Assembly: GCA_945291235.1 (NCBI GenBank)
Contig: CALYQY010000044.1
Span: 1 to 18,475 of the forward strand
Reading direction: 5' to 3'
DNA: 18,475 bases
Origin: an uncultured Gilliamella sp.
GTDB taxonomy: Bacteria; Pseudomonadota; Gammaproteobacteria; Enterobacterales; Enterobacteriaceae
Part shown: one piece after another, positions 8,088 to 17,387 of the stretch
How the letters are laid out: the number at the start of each line of letters is the position of its first letter
Numbering within the stretch: position 1 is the stretch's first letter
Made by a program: the position numbers and the translations under genes
Notes under the pieces: generated by a model
Told to the model about the DNA's origin: nothing
The model's database searches: none
Seen by the model: only the letters and a program-made list of their open reading frames with translations

Positions 8088-10445
8088 TTATTCAAACGCT
8101 GAGACATAAGGAAGTTTGCCGTAATTTAACATTTTTGCTTTTGCGTCACTTCGGCGTCCAAATCCTTGTAATTCAAAGTTTAAAGACAATTTATTTTCAT
8201 ATTTACTTTTATGCGTATCGATATTCCAATCAGTTAGTTTTCGTCCATATTGCACTGTCATCCCCCAACAACAGTCGCTGTAATGTAATCCAACAAACCC
8301 ATCGACCATTTGTCCTTTTTTGACATCATGATAATACGACCCAACTGCTGAAACTGTTTCAGAGAGTGGCCAAGTAGTCATAATACCAGTTTGAGAAATA
8401 TTTTGCTTATAGTTATTATAAATCGAGTTTAAATCAACCGTATCGATGTATTTATGATTTGCATAACGGTATGATAATTGAATTAATTTATTAGTCGAAG
8501 GACGATATTCAAAAATACTGTTGGCTAATGATATTGCATCAAGGCGAGTATCATATTGCACCCCACCTCTAAATACAATTTCATCTGAAATTTGCCAAAA
8601 GTTGTCTGCTGCCCAAGTTATACTACCCGTATCAGAATTTCTATCCAATTTGGTATTGTTTTCACTGGTTCTTGATTTAGTAAAATACGTGGTTTGCCCA
8701 ATCGAAAAATTGAATCGTTCAACTTTATTTATATCATAGAAACGTGTTGTTATACCGGTTGAAATTTTATTAGTAGATGGAATTCGGTCTAGACCGCTAT
8801 AAGGTTGATCCCTAAATAATCCGATATAATCTGATTGGAGTAAGGTCGAATCGTAATTTAATATATTCGATTGTTTCTTATAAGGTATATAAATGTATTT
8901 TACACGTGGCTCTAATGTTTGGGTATAGCCTTCAATGAGGGTTGTATCTCGTTCAAAAATAATTTTACCATCAATCGATATTTTGGGTATAAATCGACTG
9001 ACATTTTTATCAAGATTTTTGAAACGGTTACTATTACTTGGTAAATCTTGATTGTAATAAGTGGCCATAAAACCAGCTTCAGTTGATATCGAAGACCAAG
9101 AATTAGTTAACGTATAGTTTAATGTTGGTTCGATGTGAGTACGCCAAGTTTTAGGTTCATTTTTTCCTTTACTTACAAAATGACTGATTTGCGCATAGTT
9201 TTTAAATTTAAATGGCCCGAAATCATAATTGTAATAGGTAATATCTAACTGAGGTTGAGTTTGATAAAGATTATCTTTTAAATTAGTACGGAAAGTCTGA
9301 AAGTTTAATTGGCTTAATGTAATGTCCCAATTTTCGTCGTTATAACCCAACTGATAAAGCTGAGAAAGGTAACCCGCCGTTGATGAAACATAATCGGAAT
9401 CTAAATCCGAAAGATATTGGTTATCACTGACACGTGTAGCATTAATTTTTAGTCGCCAATTGTAATTAATCAGTTCATCGTTTTTCCAATAGAATAACCA
9501 GCGTTGACGATTATCATCATAATTAATACCATTGGCTTTATTATCACGGTCTTTATTATATTGACTATCATGTTGTAGCCAATCAAAGGCAAGCGTACCA
9601 GCACCAAGTTCGTTAAGATAACGGAACTCAGTTTTTAATTGAAATCCTCTTTTTACTAGGATTCTTGGTTGAAAAGTTGCATCATAGTTAGGTGCAATAT
9701 TCCAATAAATAGGTAGCGAAAAATCAACGCCATCTTTGTTATTAAAGCTAAGATTCGGCATTAATAACCCTGAACGTCGTTTATTTCCGGTAGGTAATTG
9801 TAAATAAGGTGAATATAAAACAGGTATTTTTCCCACTCGAAAAACCGCATTCCAAACTTCAAGCAATTCTTCTTTGTTGTCATGAATTACGGTTGTACCC
9901 TTGATACTCCAAGTATTGTTATCAACAGGACAAGACGTAAAACTACCATTTTTCAAGATCACATAACGATTATTCTCAAGTTTGATTTCATCGGCTTGAC
10001 CACGACCAAGGCGATTTACCAAATGGTATTTACTTGATGTTATTGCAGTATCGTTATTATTAAGATTCATCGATGCATGATCGCCTTTCATTTGAATTAA
10101 ATTATCTTGATAATTGATACTGCCATCGAGGGTGACGGTTTGGGTATTATTTTGTGAGTTTATTGTCACTTTATCGGCTTTTATAACCCGATTGCCTTGT
10201 TCAATTGATACATTACCCTTGTAAGTGGCTGTATTTGGATAGTTAGCTTCAAATTCGTTTGATTCAGCATTAACCGGTAATGTATTGATATTACCATTGA
10301 CTAATGGTCGATCAAATCTAGGCACATTATTTAGACATTGAGCGTTATTGCTATCAGATTTTGGCAAAGCAATAGCATAACAAACATTGTTATATAAGGA
10401 AAAAACTATGGTTAATGTGATTAGTGATGGCGTTAATTTTTTCAT
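8088..10445 (-). CDS. lptD: LPS-assembly outer membrane protein LptD
   Basis: LptD forms the outer-membrane translocon with the lipoprotein LptE and inserts LPS into the outer leaflet. The ATG at 10445 gives 785 residues (E. coli 784). The TTG one codon earlier is unlikely to be used. Seen: a signal peptide (about residues 1-25), an N-terminal OstA/LptA-like jellyroll that accepts LPS (about 55-200, with KGNVSIEQGNRVIKADKV), then a 26-strand-type barrel to the end, with conserved SPYLQLPTGNKRRSG, LLQSDYIGLFRDQPYSGLDR and GGVQYDTRLD. All four disulfide cysteines are present: Cys37, Cys172 and the adjacent pair Cys725-Cys726. Rearrangement among these activates the E. coli protein. No strong ribosome binding site is visible. 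It has its own likely promoter in the gap after pcnB, and surA follows as in E. coli. Confidence 0.97.
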   Translation of the reverse strand: MKKLTPSLITLTIVFSLYNNVCYAIALPKSDSNNAQCLNNVPRFDRPLVNGNINTLPVNAESNEFEANYPNTATYKGNVSIEQGNRVIKADKVTINSQNNTQTVTLDGSINYQDNLIQMKGDHASMNLNNNDTAITSSKYHLVNRLGRGQADEIKLENNRYVILKNGSFTSCPVDNNTWSIKGTTVIHDNKEELLEVWNAVFRVGKIPVLYSPYLQLPTGNKRRSGLLMPNLSFNNKDGVDFSLPIYWNIAPNYDATFQPRILVKRGFQLKTEFRYLNELGAGTLAFDWLQHDSQYNKDRDNKANGINYDDNRQRWLFYWKNDELINYNWRLKINATRVSDNQYLSDLDSDYVSSTAGYLSQLYQLGYNDENWDITLSQLNFQTFRTNLKDNLYQTQPQLDITYYNYDFGPFKFKNYAQISHFVSKGKNEPKTWRTHIEPTLNYTLTNSWSSISTEAGFMATYYNQDLPSNSNRFKNLDKNVSRFIPKISIDGKIIFERDTTLIEGYTQTLEPRVKYIYIPYKKQSNILNYDSTLLQSDYIGLFRDQPYSGLDRIPSTNKISTGITTRFYDINKVERFNFSIGQTTYFTKSRTSENNTKLDRNSDTGSITWAADNFWQISDEIVFRGGVQYDTRLDAISLANSIFEYRPSTNKLIQLSYRYANHKYIDTVDLNSIYNNYKQNISQTGIMTTWPLSETVSAVGSYYHDVKKGQMVDGFVGLHYSDCCWGMTVQYGRKLTDWNIDTHKSKYENKLSLNFELQGFGRRSDAKAKMLNYGKLPYVSAFE

Positions 10446-10483
10446 CAATGATTAAAATTAATTATGTTTTTTATAATTAACAC

Positions 10484-10512
10484 ATTATAACGGTTATTTA
10501 TAAAAGTGCGAA
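10484..10512 (-). promoter_or_regulatory. Likely sigma-70 promoter for lptD
   Basis: On the minus strand, TTCGCA (10507-10512) and TATAAT (10484-10489) are 17 bases apart, matching the consensus at 4 of 6 and 6 of 6 positions. Transcription would begin near 10477, leaving a leader of about 32 bases. The pair fits in the 74-base gap between pcnB and lptD, so the lptD-surA-rsmA-apaH-sppA run can be expressed without pcnB. Confidence 0.55.
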
Positions 10513-10519
10513 TGAAAAA

Positions 10520-11854
10520 TTAACGTTTTCCTTTGCGTTTAAATGTTTTATTGAGTTGTTTGACCATGATTACTCGTTTTTCAGGCGATGTAAATTGAAA
10601 TTCATCCCACCATTTAGCCAGTTCAAGTAATTCGCCTTTTTCAATTGATGCTCGCATTTCAAGAAGATCATAAGCAGCACGAAACTTAGGATTTTCTAAA
10701 ATTGCAAATGCTCGTTTGCCTTCTCTTTTCTTCATGCGTAGCTGTAAACGCCATATATCGCCCATAATAGAGGTTAACCGTCGAGGGATGGCAAGCACTT
10801 TACATTGTTCAGCAAGAACATCGTTGATAGCAACAGAAAAAGCGTCGTGAAATTGCAAACCACCTTCAATACAAGTTAATTGTGTTTGCTCAATAATTGG
10901 GTACCAAAAAAATGCAGCAAACAAAAATGCCGGATTAACCCTTTTATTATTAGCAATGCGATAATCGGTATTTTTAAGAACTTGCTCAATGATTTTTTCT
11001 AAAAAGCTATTTTGATTATTTGTGAACAATCGGTTAATAGCTGGAAAAAGTTGTTCAAAAAGATGATATTCTTTTAATAATTTATAAGTTGCGTAACCAT
11101 TTCCCGTTTGTAAAAGTTTGAGCGACTCATCAAAAAGTCGAGCAGCTGGAATATTTTTCAATAATGGTGCTAGGTGCTTAATGGGTTTTGCTGTTTGTGC
11201 TTCAATTTCCATATCCAATTTAGCGGCAAAGCGTACCGTTCTTAACATCCTGACCGGATCTTCTCGGTAGCGTACTTGAGGATCGCCGATTAAGCGAATT
11301 AGACCTTTTTGTAAATCTGTAATACCGCCACAATAATCACGTAAGCTAAAGTCTTTTAAACTGTAATACAGTGCATTTATGGTGAAATCCCGACGGATAG
11401 CATCTTGCTCTATGGTTCCGTACACATTATCGCGTAATAACATTCCGGCTTGCGAACGTCTAGACATATTGGTTTGATCCAATTGATTATCATGTTCACC
11501 ACGGAAAGTTGCCACTTCAATAATTTCTTTACCAAACATAATATGGGCAAGTCTAAAACGTCTTCCAACTAAACGGCAATTACGGAAAATCTTTTGTATT
11601 TGTTCTGGTGTCGCATTGGTTGTAATATCGAAGTCTTTTGGCTTTTTGCCTAAAAGAAGATCCCGAATACACCCTCCAACTAAATAAGCCTCATACCCTT
11701 GTTTATTTAATCGATGAAGTACTTTAAGCGCATTTTCACTTATCTCTTTGCGAGAGATATTATGTTCATTACGAGGAATGGACACATAATGTGATTCAGG
11801 GTGTTTATCATGGCAAAACATTTTACGATAAAAGCGGGAAACTTGTTTAAAAAT
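10520..11854 (-). CDS. pcnB: Poly(A) polymerase I (PcnB), apparently starting at an ATT codon
   Basis: PcnB adds 3' poly(A) tails that promote RNA decay and controls the copy number of ColE1-type plasmids. From the ATT at 11854 the product has 444 residues (E. coli about 465). Seen: the nucleotidyltransferase motif [12 protein letters not shown] (GGGVRD in E. coli), catalytic DFD (Asp74 and Asp76), the third acidic residue in RRDFTIN (Asp156), [11 protein letters not shown], and the RNA-binding helical domain with [14 protein letters not shown]. The lysine/arginine-rich tail is shorter than in E. coli. A TTG at 11866 overlaps the ribosome binding site and cannot use it; the first ATG (11821) has no such site and would delete conserved residues. 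ATT has GAGGTG ideally placed and its product begins where the E. coli protein does. E. coli pcnB is a known AUU-start gene. It heads the minus-strand run, unlike in E. coli. Confidence 0.93.
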   Translation of the reverse strand: MFKQVSRFYRKMFCHDKHPESHYVSIPRNEHNISRKEISENALKVLHRLNKQGYEAYLVGGCIRDLLLGKKPKDFDITTNATPEQIQKIFRNCRLVGRRFRLAHIMFGKEIIEVATFRGEHDNQLDQTNMSRRSQAGMLLRDNVYGTIEQDAIRRDFTINALYYSLKDFSLRDYCGGITDLQKGLIRLIGDPQVRYREDPVRMLRTVRFAAKLDMEIEAQTAKPIKHLAPLLKNIPAARLFDESLKLLQTGNGYATYKLLKEYHLFEQLFPAINRLFTNNQNSFLEKIIEQVLKNTDYRIANNKRVNPAFLFAAFFWYPIIEQTQLTCIEGGLQFHDAFSVAINDVLAEQCKVLAIPRRLTSIMGDIWRLQLRMKKREGKRAFAILENPKFRAAYDLLEMRASIEKGELLELAKWWDEFQFTSPEKRVIMVKQLNKTFKRKGKR

Positions 11855-11864
11855 AGCGCACCTC
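11852..11864 (-). promoter_or_regulatory. pcnB ribosome binding site and ATT initiation codon
   Basis: Minus-strand GAGGTG (11859-11864) is a six-base match to the 16S anti-Shine-Dalgarno and lies four bases before ATT (11852-11854). The next codons TTT AAA CAA GTT align with the start of E. coli PcnB (Phe-Thr-Arg-Val after the initiator). No ATG, GTG or TTG stands at this spacing. Confidence 0.75.
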
Positions 11865-11902
11865 AAAATTTGTTATAAATTGTAAACCAAATATAATGCC
11901 GA

Positions 11903-11931
11903 ATTATAGCCTAATTGAATTTAACTTTCCA
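11903..11931 (-). promoter_or_regulatory. Likely sigma-70 promoter for pcnB
   Basis: On the minus strand, TGGAAA (11926-11931) and a perfect TATAAT (11903-11908) are 17 bases apart. Transcription would start near 11896, about 42 bases before the ATT initiation codon. Confidence 0.55.
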
Positions 11932-12050
11932 CGGCTCAAACCAATAACTATTAAGTAATCATTAAACTCCTTGAATAAGTCGTAGTAAAACAGTCAATGA
12001 TTTTTCTATCTGATTTTTTTAAATACAATTATCAAAAATAACATTTATTT

Positions 12051-12070
12051 ATATAGTACAATATAGTAAT
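12051..12070. repeat. 10-base-period tandem repeat upstream of oxyR
   Basis: ATATAGTACA is followed directly by ATATAGTAAT, two copies of ATATAGTA exactly one helical turn apart. The repeat lies about 250 bases upstream of oxyR and 185 bases upstream of pcnB. It could bind a protein twice on one DNA face or be chance in AT-rich DNA. Confidence 0.35.
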
Positions 12071-12283
12071 ATCGTTCAATCAAAACGACTTATTTAATTT
12101 CGTTTGTATCTATGTAATATCATGGAACTGATTATAATTATTTAAACTTATACTTGAATTTTTTTGAGTTAATTGTAGGGAAACAATAATTTCCAGCAAC
12201 AGACACAACGTTAAAACATGATTACAAGACATTTTTACCGTTAATTTTTATACTGCAATTAAGTTCCCAAAATCACTTGAGTA

Positions 12284-12289
12284 TATACT
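12284..12289 (+). promoter_or_regulatory. Candidate -10 box for oxyR
   Basis: TATACT lies 28 bases before the oxyR ATG. The -35 region is poor, as would suit an activated or autoregulated promoter, but this is a weak call. Confidence 0.25.
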
Positions 12290-12316
12290 ATTAACTGATA
12301 ACTTATCGGGGGCATT

Positions 12317-13243
12317 ATGAATATTCGTGATTTAGAATATTTTGTTTCTTTAGCTGAATTCCGGCATTTTCGTAAAGCAGCTGATGCTTGTAATGTAAGT
12401 CAACCAACCTTAAGTGGACAGATCAGAAAATTGGAAGATGAACTTGGCGTAATGTTGTTAGAACGCACTAGTCGCAAGGTTTTATTTACTCAAACTGGCA
12501 TGATGCTTGTAGAACAAGCCAAAGAGATATTACGTAATATCCAAATTTTGAAAGAGATGGCAAGCCGCCAAGGTGAAGAGATGTCAGGGCCAATGCATAT
12601 TGGATTAATTCCCACCATTGCACCTTATTTATTGCCTCATGTCATCACGGTTTTACATGAATCTTTCCCTCAATTAGAACTTTATTTGCACGAAGCTCAA
12701 ACGGCCAATATTGTTGCACAACTTGAAAGTGGTAAACTTGATTGTGCGATTGTTGCTCAAGTTAAAGAGACAGCACAATTTATTGAATTACCTTTATTTG
12801 ATGAACCAATGTTCTTAGCTGTACCTACAAATAGCGATTTAGCTAATCAAAAAACCATCAAGCTTTCAGATTTGAAAGGGCAAAAATTCCTCATGTTAGA
12901 AGACGGACACTGTCTACGTGAACACGCTATGGGTTATTGTTTCCAAGTTGGAATCGACGAAGACAAGCAATTTAAAGCAACAAGTCTTGAGACTTTACGC
13001 AGTATGATTTCAGCCGGTCGTGGAATTACTTTATTTCCTGAGTTAGCCGCGCCAAACGAGCGAACTCGTGATAATATTTGTTATATCCCTTGTACTGATC
13101 CTGTTCCTTCACGAAGTATTGAGCTGATTTATCGACCAGGTTCACCATTACGGTCTCGTTATGAAACCATTGCTAAAACAATTCGTGATCATATGCCAAA
13201 AGTATTTGCTGAAAAAGAAAAATTACTTAACGTGGCGAAATAA
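12317..13243 (+). CDS. oxyR: Hydrogen peroxide-sensing LysR-type regulator OxyR
   Basis: A LysR-family transcription factor that senses H2O2 through a reversible disulfide and activates peroxide-defence genes. It has 308 residues (E. coli 305). Seen: the N-terminal winged helix-turn-helix MNIRDLEYFVSLAEFRHFRKAA and VSQPTLSGQIRKLEDELG, a linker helix, and the two-lobed regulatory domain. The redox cysteines are exactly at Cys199 and Cys208 within EDGHCLREHAMGYCFQ, and the C-terminal YRPGSPLRSRYE motif is intact, so peroxide sensing should work. The ATG at 12317 follows a G-rich ribosome binding site (GGGGG, five bases away). The fabR gene follows 45 bases later on the same strand with no terminator between. 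In E. coli the soluble transhydrogenase gene sthA lies between these two genes. OxyR usually represses its own gene, but I cannot identify the operator. Confidence 0.97.
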   Translation: MNIRDLEYFVSLAEFRHFRKAADACNVSQPTLSGQIRKLEDELGVMLLERTSRKVLFTQTGMMLVEQAKEILRNIQILKEMASRQGEEMSGPMHIGLIPTIAPYLLPHVITVLHESFPQLELYLHEAQTANIVAQLESGKLDCAIVAQVKETAQFIELPLFDEPMFLAVPTNSDLANQKTIKLSDLKGQKFLMLEDGHCLREHAMGYCFQVGIDEDKQFKATSLETLRSMISAGRGITLFPELAAPNERTRDNICYIPCTDPVPSRSIELIYRPGSPLRSRYETIAKTIRDHMPKVFAEKEKLLNVAK

Positions 13244-13288
13244 TTATTTTAGAACGAATCAATTTATTTAAAGTTATTAAAAATAAAA

Positions 13289-13933
13289 ATGAAAAATAGC
13301 AAATCAGGTGGCGTGCGTGCAAAACAAAAAGAAAAAACACGCCGTAGCTTAATCGATGCAGCATTTAATCAACTTAACGCAGAGCAAGGTTTTGCAAGTT
13401 TAAGTTTGCGTGAAGTTGCACGTGAAGCAGGTATTGCAGCGACCTCTTTTTACCGTCATTTTCGAGATATGGATGAGTTAGGTTTAGCAATGGTTGACGA
13501 AAGTGGTCTAACACTTCGTCAATTATTACGTCAAGCTCGAAAACGTATTGAGAAAGGAGGCAGTGTCTTACGCACCTCTGTCACAACTTTCATTGAGTTT
13601 ATTGATAAAAATCCGAAAGTTTTTTTATTATTACTACGTGAAAAAGCCGGAACCTCATCAGCTTTTCGCTCCGCTATCGCTCGCGAAATACAACATTTTA
13701 TTGTTGAACTGGTTGATTATCTTGATAATGCCAATAACATGCCCCATTACTATAATGAAGCTCAAGCAGAGGCAATGGTAACCATTGCATTTAATGCGGG
13801 TGCGGAAGCAATTGATTTTGATATCGTTCAACGTCAGGAACTTATCGAAGATCTGATATTTCAACTTCGTATGGTTTCACGTGGCGCCTATTATCTTTAT
13901 CATAAAGAACAAATTAAACTCGAAAATCGCTAA
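13289..13933 (+). CDS. fabR: TetR-family repressor of unsaturated fatty acid synthesis FabR
   Basis: FabR represses fabB and fabA in response to the pool of unsaturated acyl-ACP or acyl-CoA and so sets the saturated/unsaturated balance of membrane lipids. It has 214 residues (E. coli 215). Seen: [19 protein letters not shown] leading into the TetR helix-turn-helix (about residues 20-55, [20 protein letters not shown]), then an all-helical ligand-binding domain with [37 protein letters not shown] and [12 protein letters not shown]. The first eight residues differ from E. coli. The ATG at 13289 has no Shine-Dalgarno, only an A-rich leader, so translation may be weak or dependent on the preceding oxyR transcript. 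The usual downstream neighbour yijD is missing. The next gene, pntB, converges on it. Confidence 0.95.
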   Translation: MKNSKSGGVRAKQKEKTRRSLIDAAFNQLNAEQGFASLSLREVAREAGIAATSFYRHFRDMDELGLAMVDESGLTLRQLLRQARKRIEKGGSVLRTSVTTFIEFIDKNPKVFLLLLREKAGTSSAFRSAIAREIQHFIVELVDYLDNANNMPHYYNEAQAEAMVTIAFNAGAEAIDFDIVQRQELIEDLIFQLRMVSRGAYYLYHKEQIKLENR

Positions 13934-13970
13934 TTTAATTTTTTTATTTAATAAAACCTATAATTTGGTT

Positions 13971-13999
13971 ATAAAAAAACTGCGGTTTAAACCGCAGTT
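13971..13999 (-). terminator. Strong factor-independent terminator of pntAB
   Basis: A 22-base perfect palindrome (13978-13999, arms AACTGCGGTTT and AAACCGCAGTT) is followed on the minus strand by seven T (complement of 13973-13979, partly in the stem). It lies 26 bases after the pntB stop. On the plus strand it lacks a T tract, so fabR readthrough may be stopped less efficiently. Confidence 0.85.
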
Positions 14000-14025
14000 A
14001 AATAAAATGATTTAATCAATAATCA

Positions 14026-15426
14026 TTAAAGATTCTGTAATACTTTTTCAACACTATCTTTCGCATCACCAAATAACATATAGCTATTTTCTTTAAAAAA
14101 TAGTGGGTTTTGTACGCCTGCATAACCCGTATTCATTGAACGTTTAGAAATAATCACCGTTTTCGCTTTCCAAACTTCAAGTACAGGCATGCCTGCGATA
14201 GGGCTATTTGGATCTTCTTCTGCCGCAGGGTTAACCGTATCATTTGCACCAATGACCCAAACAACATCTGTATCAGGAAAATCATCATTGATTTCGTCCA
14301 TTTCTAGTACGATATCATAAGGGACTTTAGCTTCTGCTAATAATACATTCATGTGACCTGGTAAACGTCCTGCAACGGGGTGAATCCCGAATCTTACTTC
14401 AATTCCCATACCACGTAGTTTTTCTGTAATATTACTGACAGCGCCTTGTGCTTGCGCAACTGCCATACCATAACCTGGTACAATAATGACAGAACGCGCT
14501 TCTTTTAACGTTTGTGCAACTTCAGCAGGTTGCATTTCACGATATTCACCTTGTTCTTCATCAGTAGTGTTAGCTGAGCTACCGTCAGTACCAAAACCGC
14601 CTGCAATAACGCTAATGAAAGAGCGATTCATTGCTTTACACATAATATAAGAAAGAATGGCGCCTGAAGAACCAACTAATGCGCCGGTAACAATTAATAA
14701 ATCATTACTTAGCATAAATCCGGCAGCGGCGGCAGCCCAACCTGAATAGGAGTTTAACATCGAAATAACCACAGGCATATCTGCACCACCGATAGATGCA
14801 ACAAGGTGGAAGCCAAATACGAATGCAATAATGGTCATGGCAAGTAAGCAGACCAGTGCGCCAGCGCCTGTTTTTAGCTCAATGAACGTAAACATTAAAA
14901 TGATTGAGACAACAATTGCAGCTAAATTCCAATAATGTTTATTTGGAATAGATAACGGTTTTGAGCTAATGCGTCCATTAAGTTTGCCAAATGCGACAAT
15001 AGAACCTGAGAATGTTACTGCACCAATAAAGACACCGACAAAAATCTCGACTAAATGGACGGTCATTTCACTACTATGGTATATCAGTATTGCACTATTT
15101 AAATCTAAAAAGCTATTTAAACCAACAAGTACTGCTGCCATCCCAACAAAGCTATGAAGTAATGCCACCAGTTCTGGCATTTGCGTCATTTCGACTTTTT
15201 TGGCTAGGTATAAACCAATAGCAGCGCCCAGAATCATGGCAATAATGATCCAATGCAATCCACCTTTAATACTTGCAACGGCAGCAATAAGTGCAATAGC
15301 CATGCCGATCATACCGTAAATATTGCCAGATTTAGCTGTCTCTTGATTTGAAAGTCCACGTAGACTAAATATAAAAAGTAATGCAGCAATCACATAGGCT
15401 GCTTGAATAATTCCATTACTGAACAT
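14026..15426 (-). CDS. pntB: NAD(P) transhydrogenase subunit beta (PntB)
   Basis: The beta subunit of the membrane-bound, proton-translocating transhydrogenase, which makes NADPH from NADH using the proton gradient. It has 466 residues (E. coli 462). Seen: about nine membrane helices in residues 1-275, His91 in LLHSFVG (the key proton-channel histidine of the E. coli enzyme), Asn225 in SMLNSYSGW (equivalent of E. coli Asn222), and then the cytoplasmic NADP(H)-binding domain III with [52 protein letters not shown] and [17 protein letters not shown]. All look functional. The ATG at 15426 has a strong GGGGAG ribosome binding site and begins 15 bases after the pntA stop, so the two genes form one operon. 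A strong terminator follows. Confidence 0.97.
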   Translation of the reverse strand: MFSNGIIQAAYVIAALLFIFSLRGLSNQETAKSGNIYGMIGMAIALIAAVASIKGGLHWIIIAMILGAAIGLYLAKKVEMTQMPELVALLHSFVGMAAVLVGLNSFLDLNSAILIYHSSEMTVHLVEIFVGVFIGAVTFSGSIVAFGKLNGRISSKPLSIPNKHYWNLAAIVVSIILMFTFIELKTGAGALVCLLAMTIIAFVFGFHLVASIGGADMPVVISMLNSYSGWAAAAAGFMLSNDLLIVTGALVGSSGAILSYIMCKAMNRSFISVIAGGFGTDGSSANTTDEEQGEYREMQPAEVAQTLKEARSVIIVPGYGMAVAQAQGAVSNITEKLRGMGIEVRFGIHPVAGRLPGHMNVLLAEAKVPYDIVLEMDEINDDFPDTDVVWVIGANDTVNPAAEEDPNSPIAGMPVLEVWKAKTVIISKRSMNTGYAGVQNPLFFKENSYMLFGDAKDSVEKVLQNL

Positions 15427-15441
15427 TATTGATACTCCCCT

Positions 15442-16974
15442 CTATTTGCCACGTTGGAACATTTTTAGCATTCTTTGAGTAACAAAGAATCCACCAAAAA
15501 TATTGATGCTAGCAATCAAAATAGCCACAAAAGCAATGGCAGTCGTTAAACCATTATCATCACCGATTTGCAATATGGCACCGACTAAAATAATGCCCGA
15601 AATCGCATTTGTTACAGACATAAGTGGTGTATGTAAAGAGTGGGTGACATTCCAAACAACGTAATAACCCACGACACAGGATAAGGCAAAAACAGTAAAA
15701 TGACCTAAAAAGCTTTCCGGAACTGAATTAGCAATCCAAAAATAGACGATGATTAATAGTGCCAGAATTCCAAATTTCTTTTGTGGTGCCATTTGTTTCG
15801 GTTCGGGTTTCACCATAGGTGTTGTCGCTTTTTGTTGCGGTTGAGCCGATACTTGTATTGGTGGGGCAGGCCAAGTGATTTCTTTATCTTTAACCACTGT
15901 CACGCCACGAATAACAACATCATCAAAATTGATATCAATATTGCCGTCTTTCTCTTTAGCGAGCAGTTTTAGCAAATTAACAATATTCGTACCATAAAGT
16001 TGTGAGGCTTGCGCAGGCATACGATTAGCTAAATCAGTATAACCAACGATTTTAACGTTATTATTGGTTTCAAAAACTTTACCTGGTTTGGTTAATTCGC
16101 AGTTACCACCTGTTAGTGCCGCTAAATCTACAATCACACTACCTGGTTTCATTGACTCTACCATTTCTTTAGAAATCAACTTCGGCGCAGGTTTACCGGG
16201 GATAAGAGCGGTTGTGATGATGATATCTACATCTTTGGCTTGTTCAGCAAATAAAGCCATTTCAGCTTCAATAAAAGCTGCTGACATTTGTTTTGCATAG
16301 CCGTCGCCTGAACCGGCTTCTTCTTCAAAATCTAATTCTAAAAAATCAGCGCCCATACTATTAATTTGTTCGGCAACTTCAGGGCGAGTATCAAATGCCC
16401 GAACAATTGCACCTAAACTCACCGCTGCACCGATTGCAGCAAGACCGGCAACACCGGCACCAATGACTAAAACTTTTGCTGGTGGAACTTTACCTGCAGC
16501 GGTAACTTGACCGGTAAAAAAACGACCAAATTGATTTGCCGCTTCAATAACTGAACGATAACCAGCGATGTTAGACATTGAACTTAATGCATCAAGTGAT
16601 TGTGCTCGTGAAATACGTGGCACACAATCCATTGCCATGACTGTTATGTTTTTGGCAGCAAGTTTTTCCAATAACTCTTTATGCTGAGCAGGATAAATAT
16701 AGCTAATGAGGGTTGATCCTTCTTTCATCAACGCGATTTCTTCATCAGTTGGTGCGTGAAATTTAAGAATTAAGTCATTTTGCCAAATATCTTGAGTATT
16801 TTGAATTGTGGCTCCAGCATCAATGAAAGCTTGGTCTTCGAAATGAGCAGCATGTCCAGCACCTTGTTCAACTGAAACTGTAAAACCAAGTTTTAACAGT
16901 TGTCCAACAGTTTGTGGTGTAGCAGCAACTCTTGCTTCATTGGCTAACCGTTCTTTAGGTATACCGATATGCAT
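15442..16974 (-). CDS. pntA: NAD(P) transhydrogenase subunit alpha (PntA)
   Basis: The alpha subunit of the proton-translocating transhydrogenase. It has 510 residues, the same length as E. coli PntA. Seen: the NAD(H)-binding domain I (residues 1-380, related to alanine dehydrogenase) with [40 protein letters not shown], the dinucleotide fold [14 protein letters not shown] (about 171-184) and [11 protein letters not shown], then a proline/glutamine/lysine-rich linker (about 370-400), then four membrane helices (about 402-505) that complete the proton channel with PntB. The linker differs from E. coli, where it contains cysteines. The ATG at 16974 follows AAGGA nine bases upstream. It is the first gene of the pntAB operon, with a likely extended -10 promoter about 45 bases upstream. 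Confidence 0.97.
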   Translation of the reverse strand: MHIGIPKERLANEARVAATPQTVGQLLKLGFTVSVEQGAGHAAHFEDQAFIDAGATIQNTQDIWQNDLILKFHAPTDEEIALMKEGSTLISYIYPAQHKELLEKLAAKNITVMAMDCVPRISRAQSLDALSSMSNIAGYRSVIEAANQFGRFFTGQVTAAGKVPPAKVLVIGAGVAGLAAIGAAVSLGAIVRAFDTRPEVAEQINSMGADFLELDFEEEAGSGDGYAKQMSAAFIEAEMALFAEQAKDVDIIITTALIPGKPAPKLISKEMVESMKPGSVIVDLAALTGGNCELTKPGKVFETNNNVKIVGYTDLANRMPAQASQLYGTNIVNLLKLLAKEKDGNIDINFDDVVIRGVTVVKDKEITWPAPPIQVSAQPQQKATTPMVKPEPKQMAPQKKFGILALLIIVYFWIANSVPESFLGHFTVFALSCVVGYYVVWNVTHSLHTPLMSVTNAISGIILVGAILQIGDDNGLTTAIAFVAILIASINIFGGFFVTQRMLKMFQRGK

Positions 16975-17017
16975 TGCGTTACATCCTTATGTTAAGTGAG
17001 TTTGTAAATGTTTCTCG

Positions 17018-17028
17018 ATTTTAGCATA
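17018..17028 (-). promoter_or_regulatory. Extended -10 promoter for pntAB
   Basis: On the minus strand TATGCTAAAAT matches the extended -10 form (TG, one base, then TAAAAT, 5 of 6). The -35 region is poor, as is usual for this promoter type. Transcription would begin near 17011, giving a leader of about 37 bases before the pntA ATG. Confidence 0.5.
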
Positions 17029-17387
17029 AATTAGCGACGGTGCGAGTAGGGAATTTATTTTTTATTATCGAAATATTAATATTAAATTTAATAATAATTG
17101 GATTTTAAATCTGTGAATTAAAATTAAAATATTTACCCTGCAACCAATGTGATTAAATCTTTTTGATAGTGAACTAATTAAGGAAGAAATAGATGTGTTA
17201 GTTTACCTAAAATTGATCATTCCTTCTACTGATAGCTTTGCATTTATTAGAAAGAAAACAGGTTTAGTTGGCTTGTGATTCATCGTATAAAACTTGGAAT
17301 TTATCAGAACATTCAATAAAAATAGTTCAATTAAAAAGATTTATGGAAAAATCGGTAAATAATGCTGGCGAGATAAAACGTCAACCT

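Larger units (their letters stand above)
11855..12316. other. Divergent intergenic region between pcnB and oxyR
   Basis: This 462-base, very AT-rich stretch has no convincing ORF. It holds the pcnB promoter and ribosome binding site at one end and a candidate oxyR -10 box at the other. Between them is a 10-base-period tandem repeat (12051-12070, ATATAGTACA then ATATAGTAAT). I find no factor-independent terminator that would mark an OxyS-like divergent small RNA, and no full OxyR tetrad site (four ATAG/CTAT half-sites at the proper spacing). Confidence 0.6.

Noticed and set aside
11866..11866. TTG as the pcnB start
   Set aside because: The TTG forms part of the Shine-Dalgarno region (TTGAGGTG), leaving no spacing for initiation, and gives four residues with no E. 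coli counterpart.
11932..12300. An OxyS-like small RNA or an OxyR tetrad operator upstream of oxyR
   Set aside because: No terminator hairpin with a T tract and no set of ATAG/CTAT half-sites at the proper spacing could be found.
17140..17290. CRP- or FNR-like half-sites (TGTGA, TTGAT) in the pntA-MFS gap
   Set aside because: Each lacks a matching second half, and single pentamers are common by chance.
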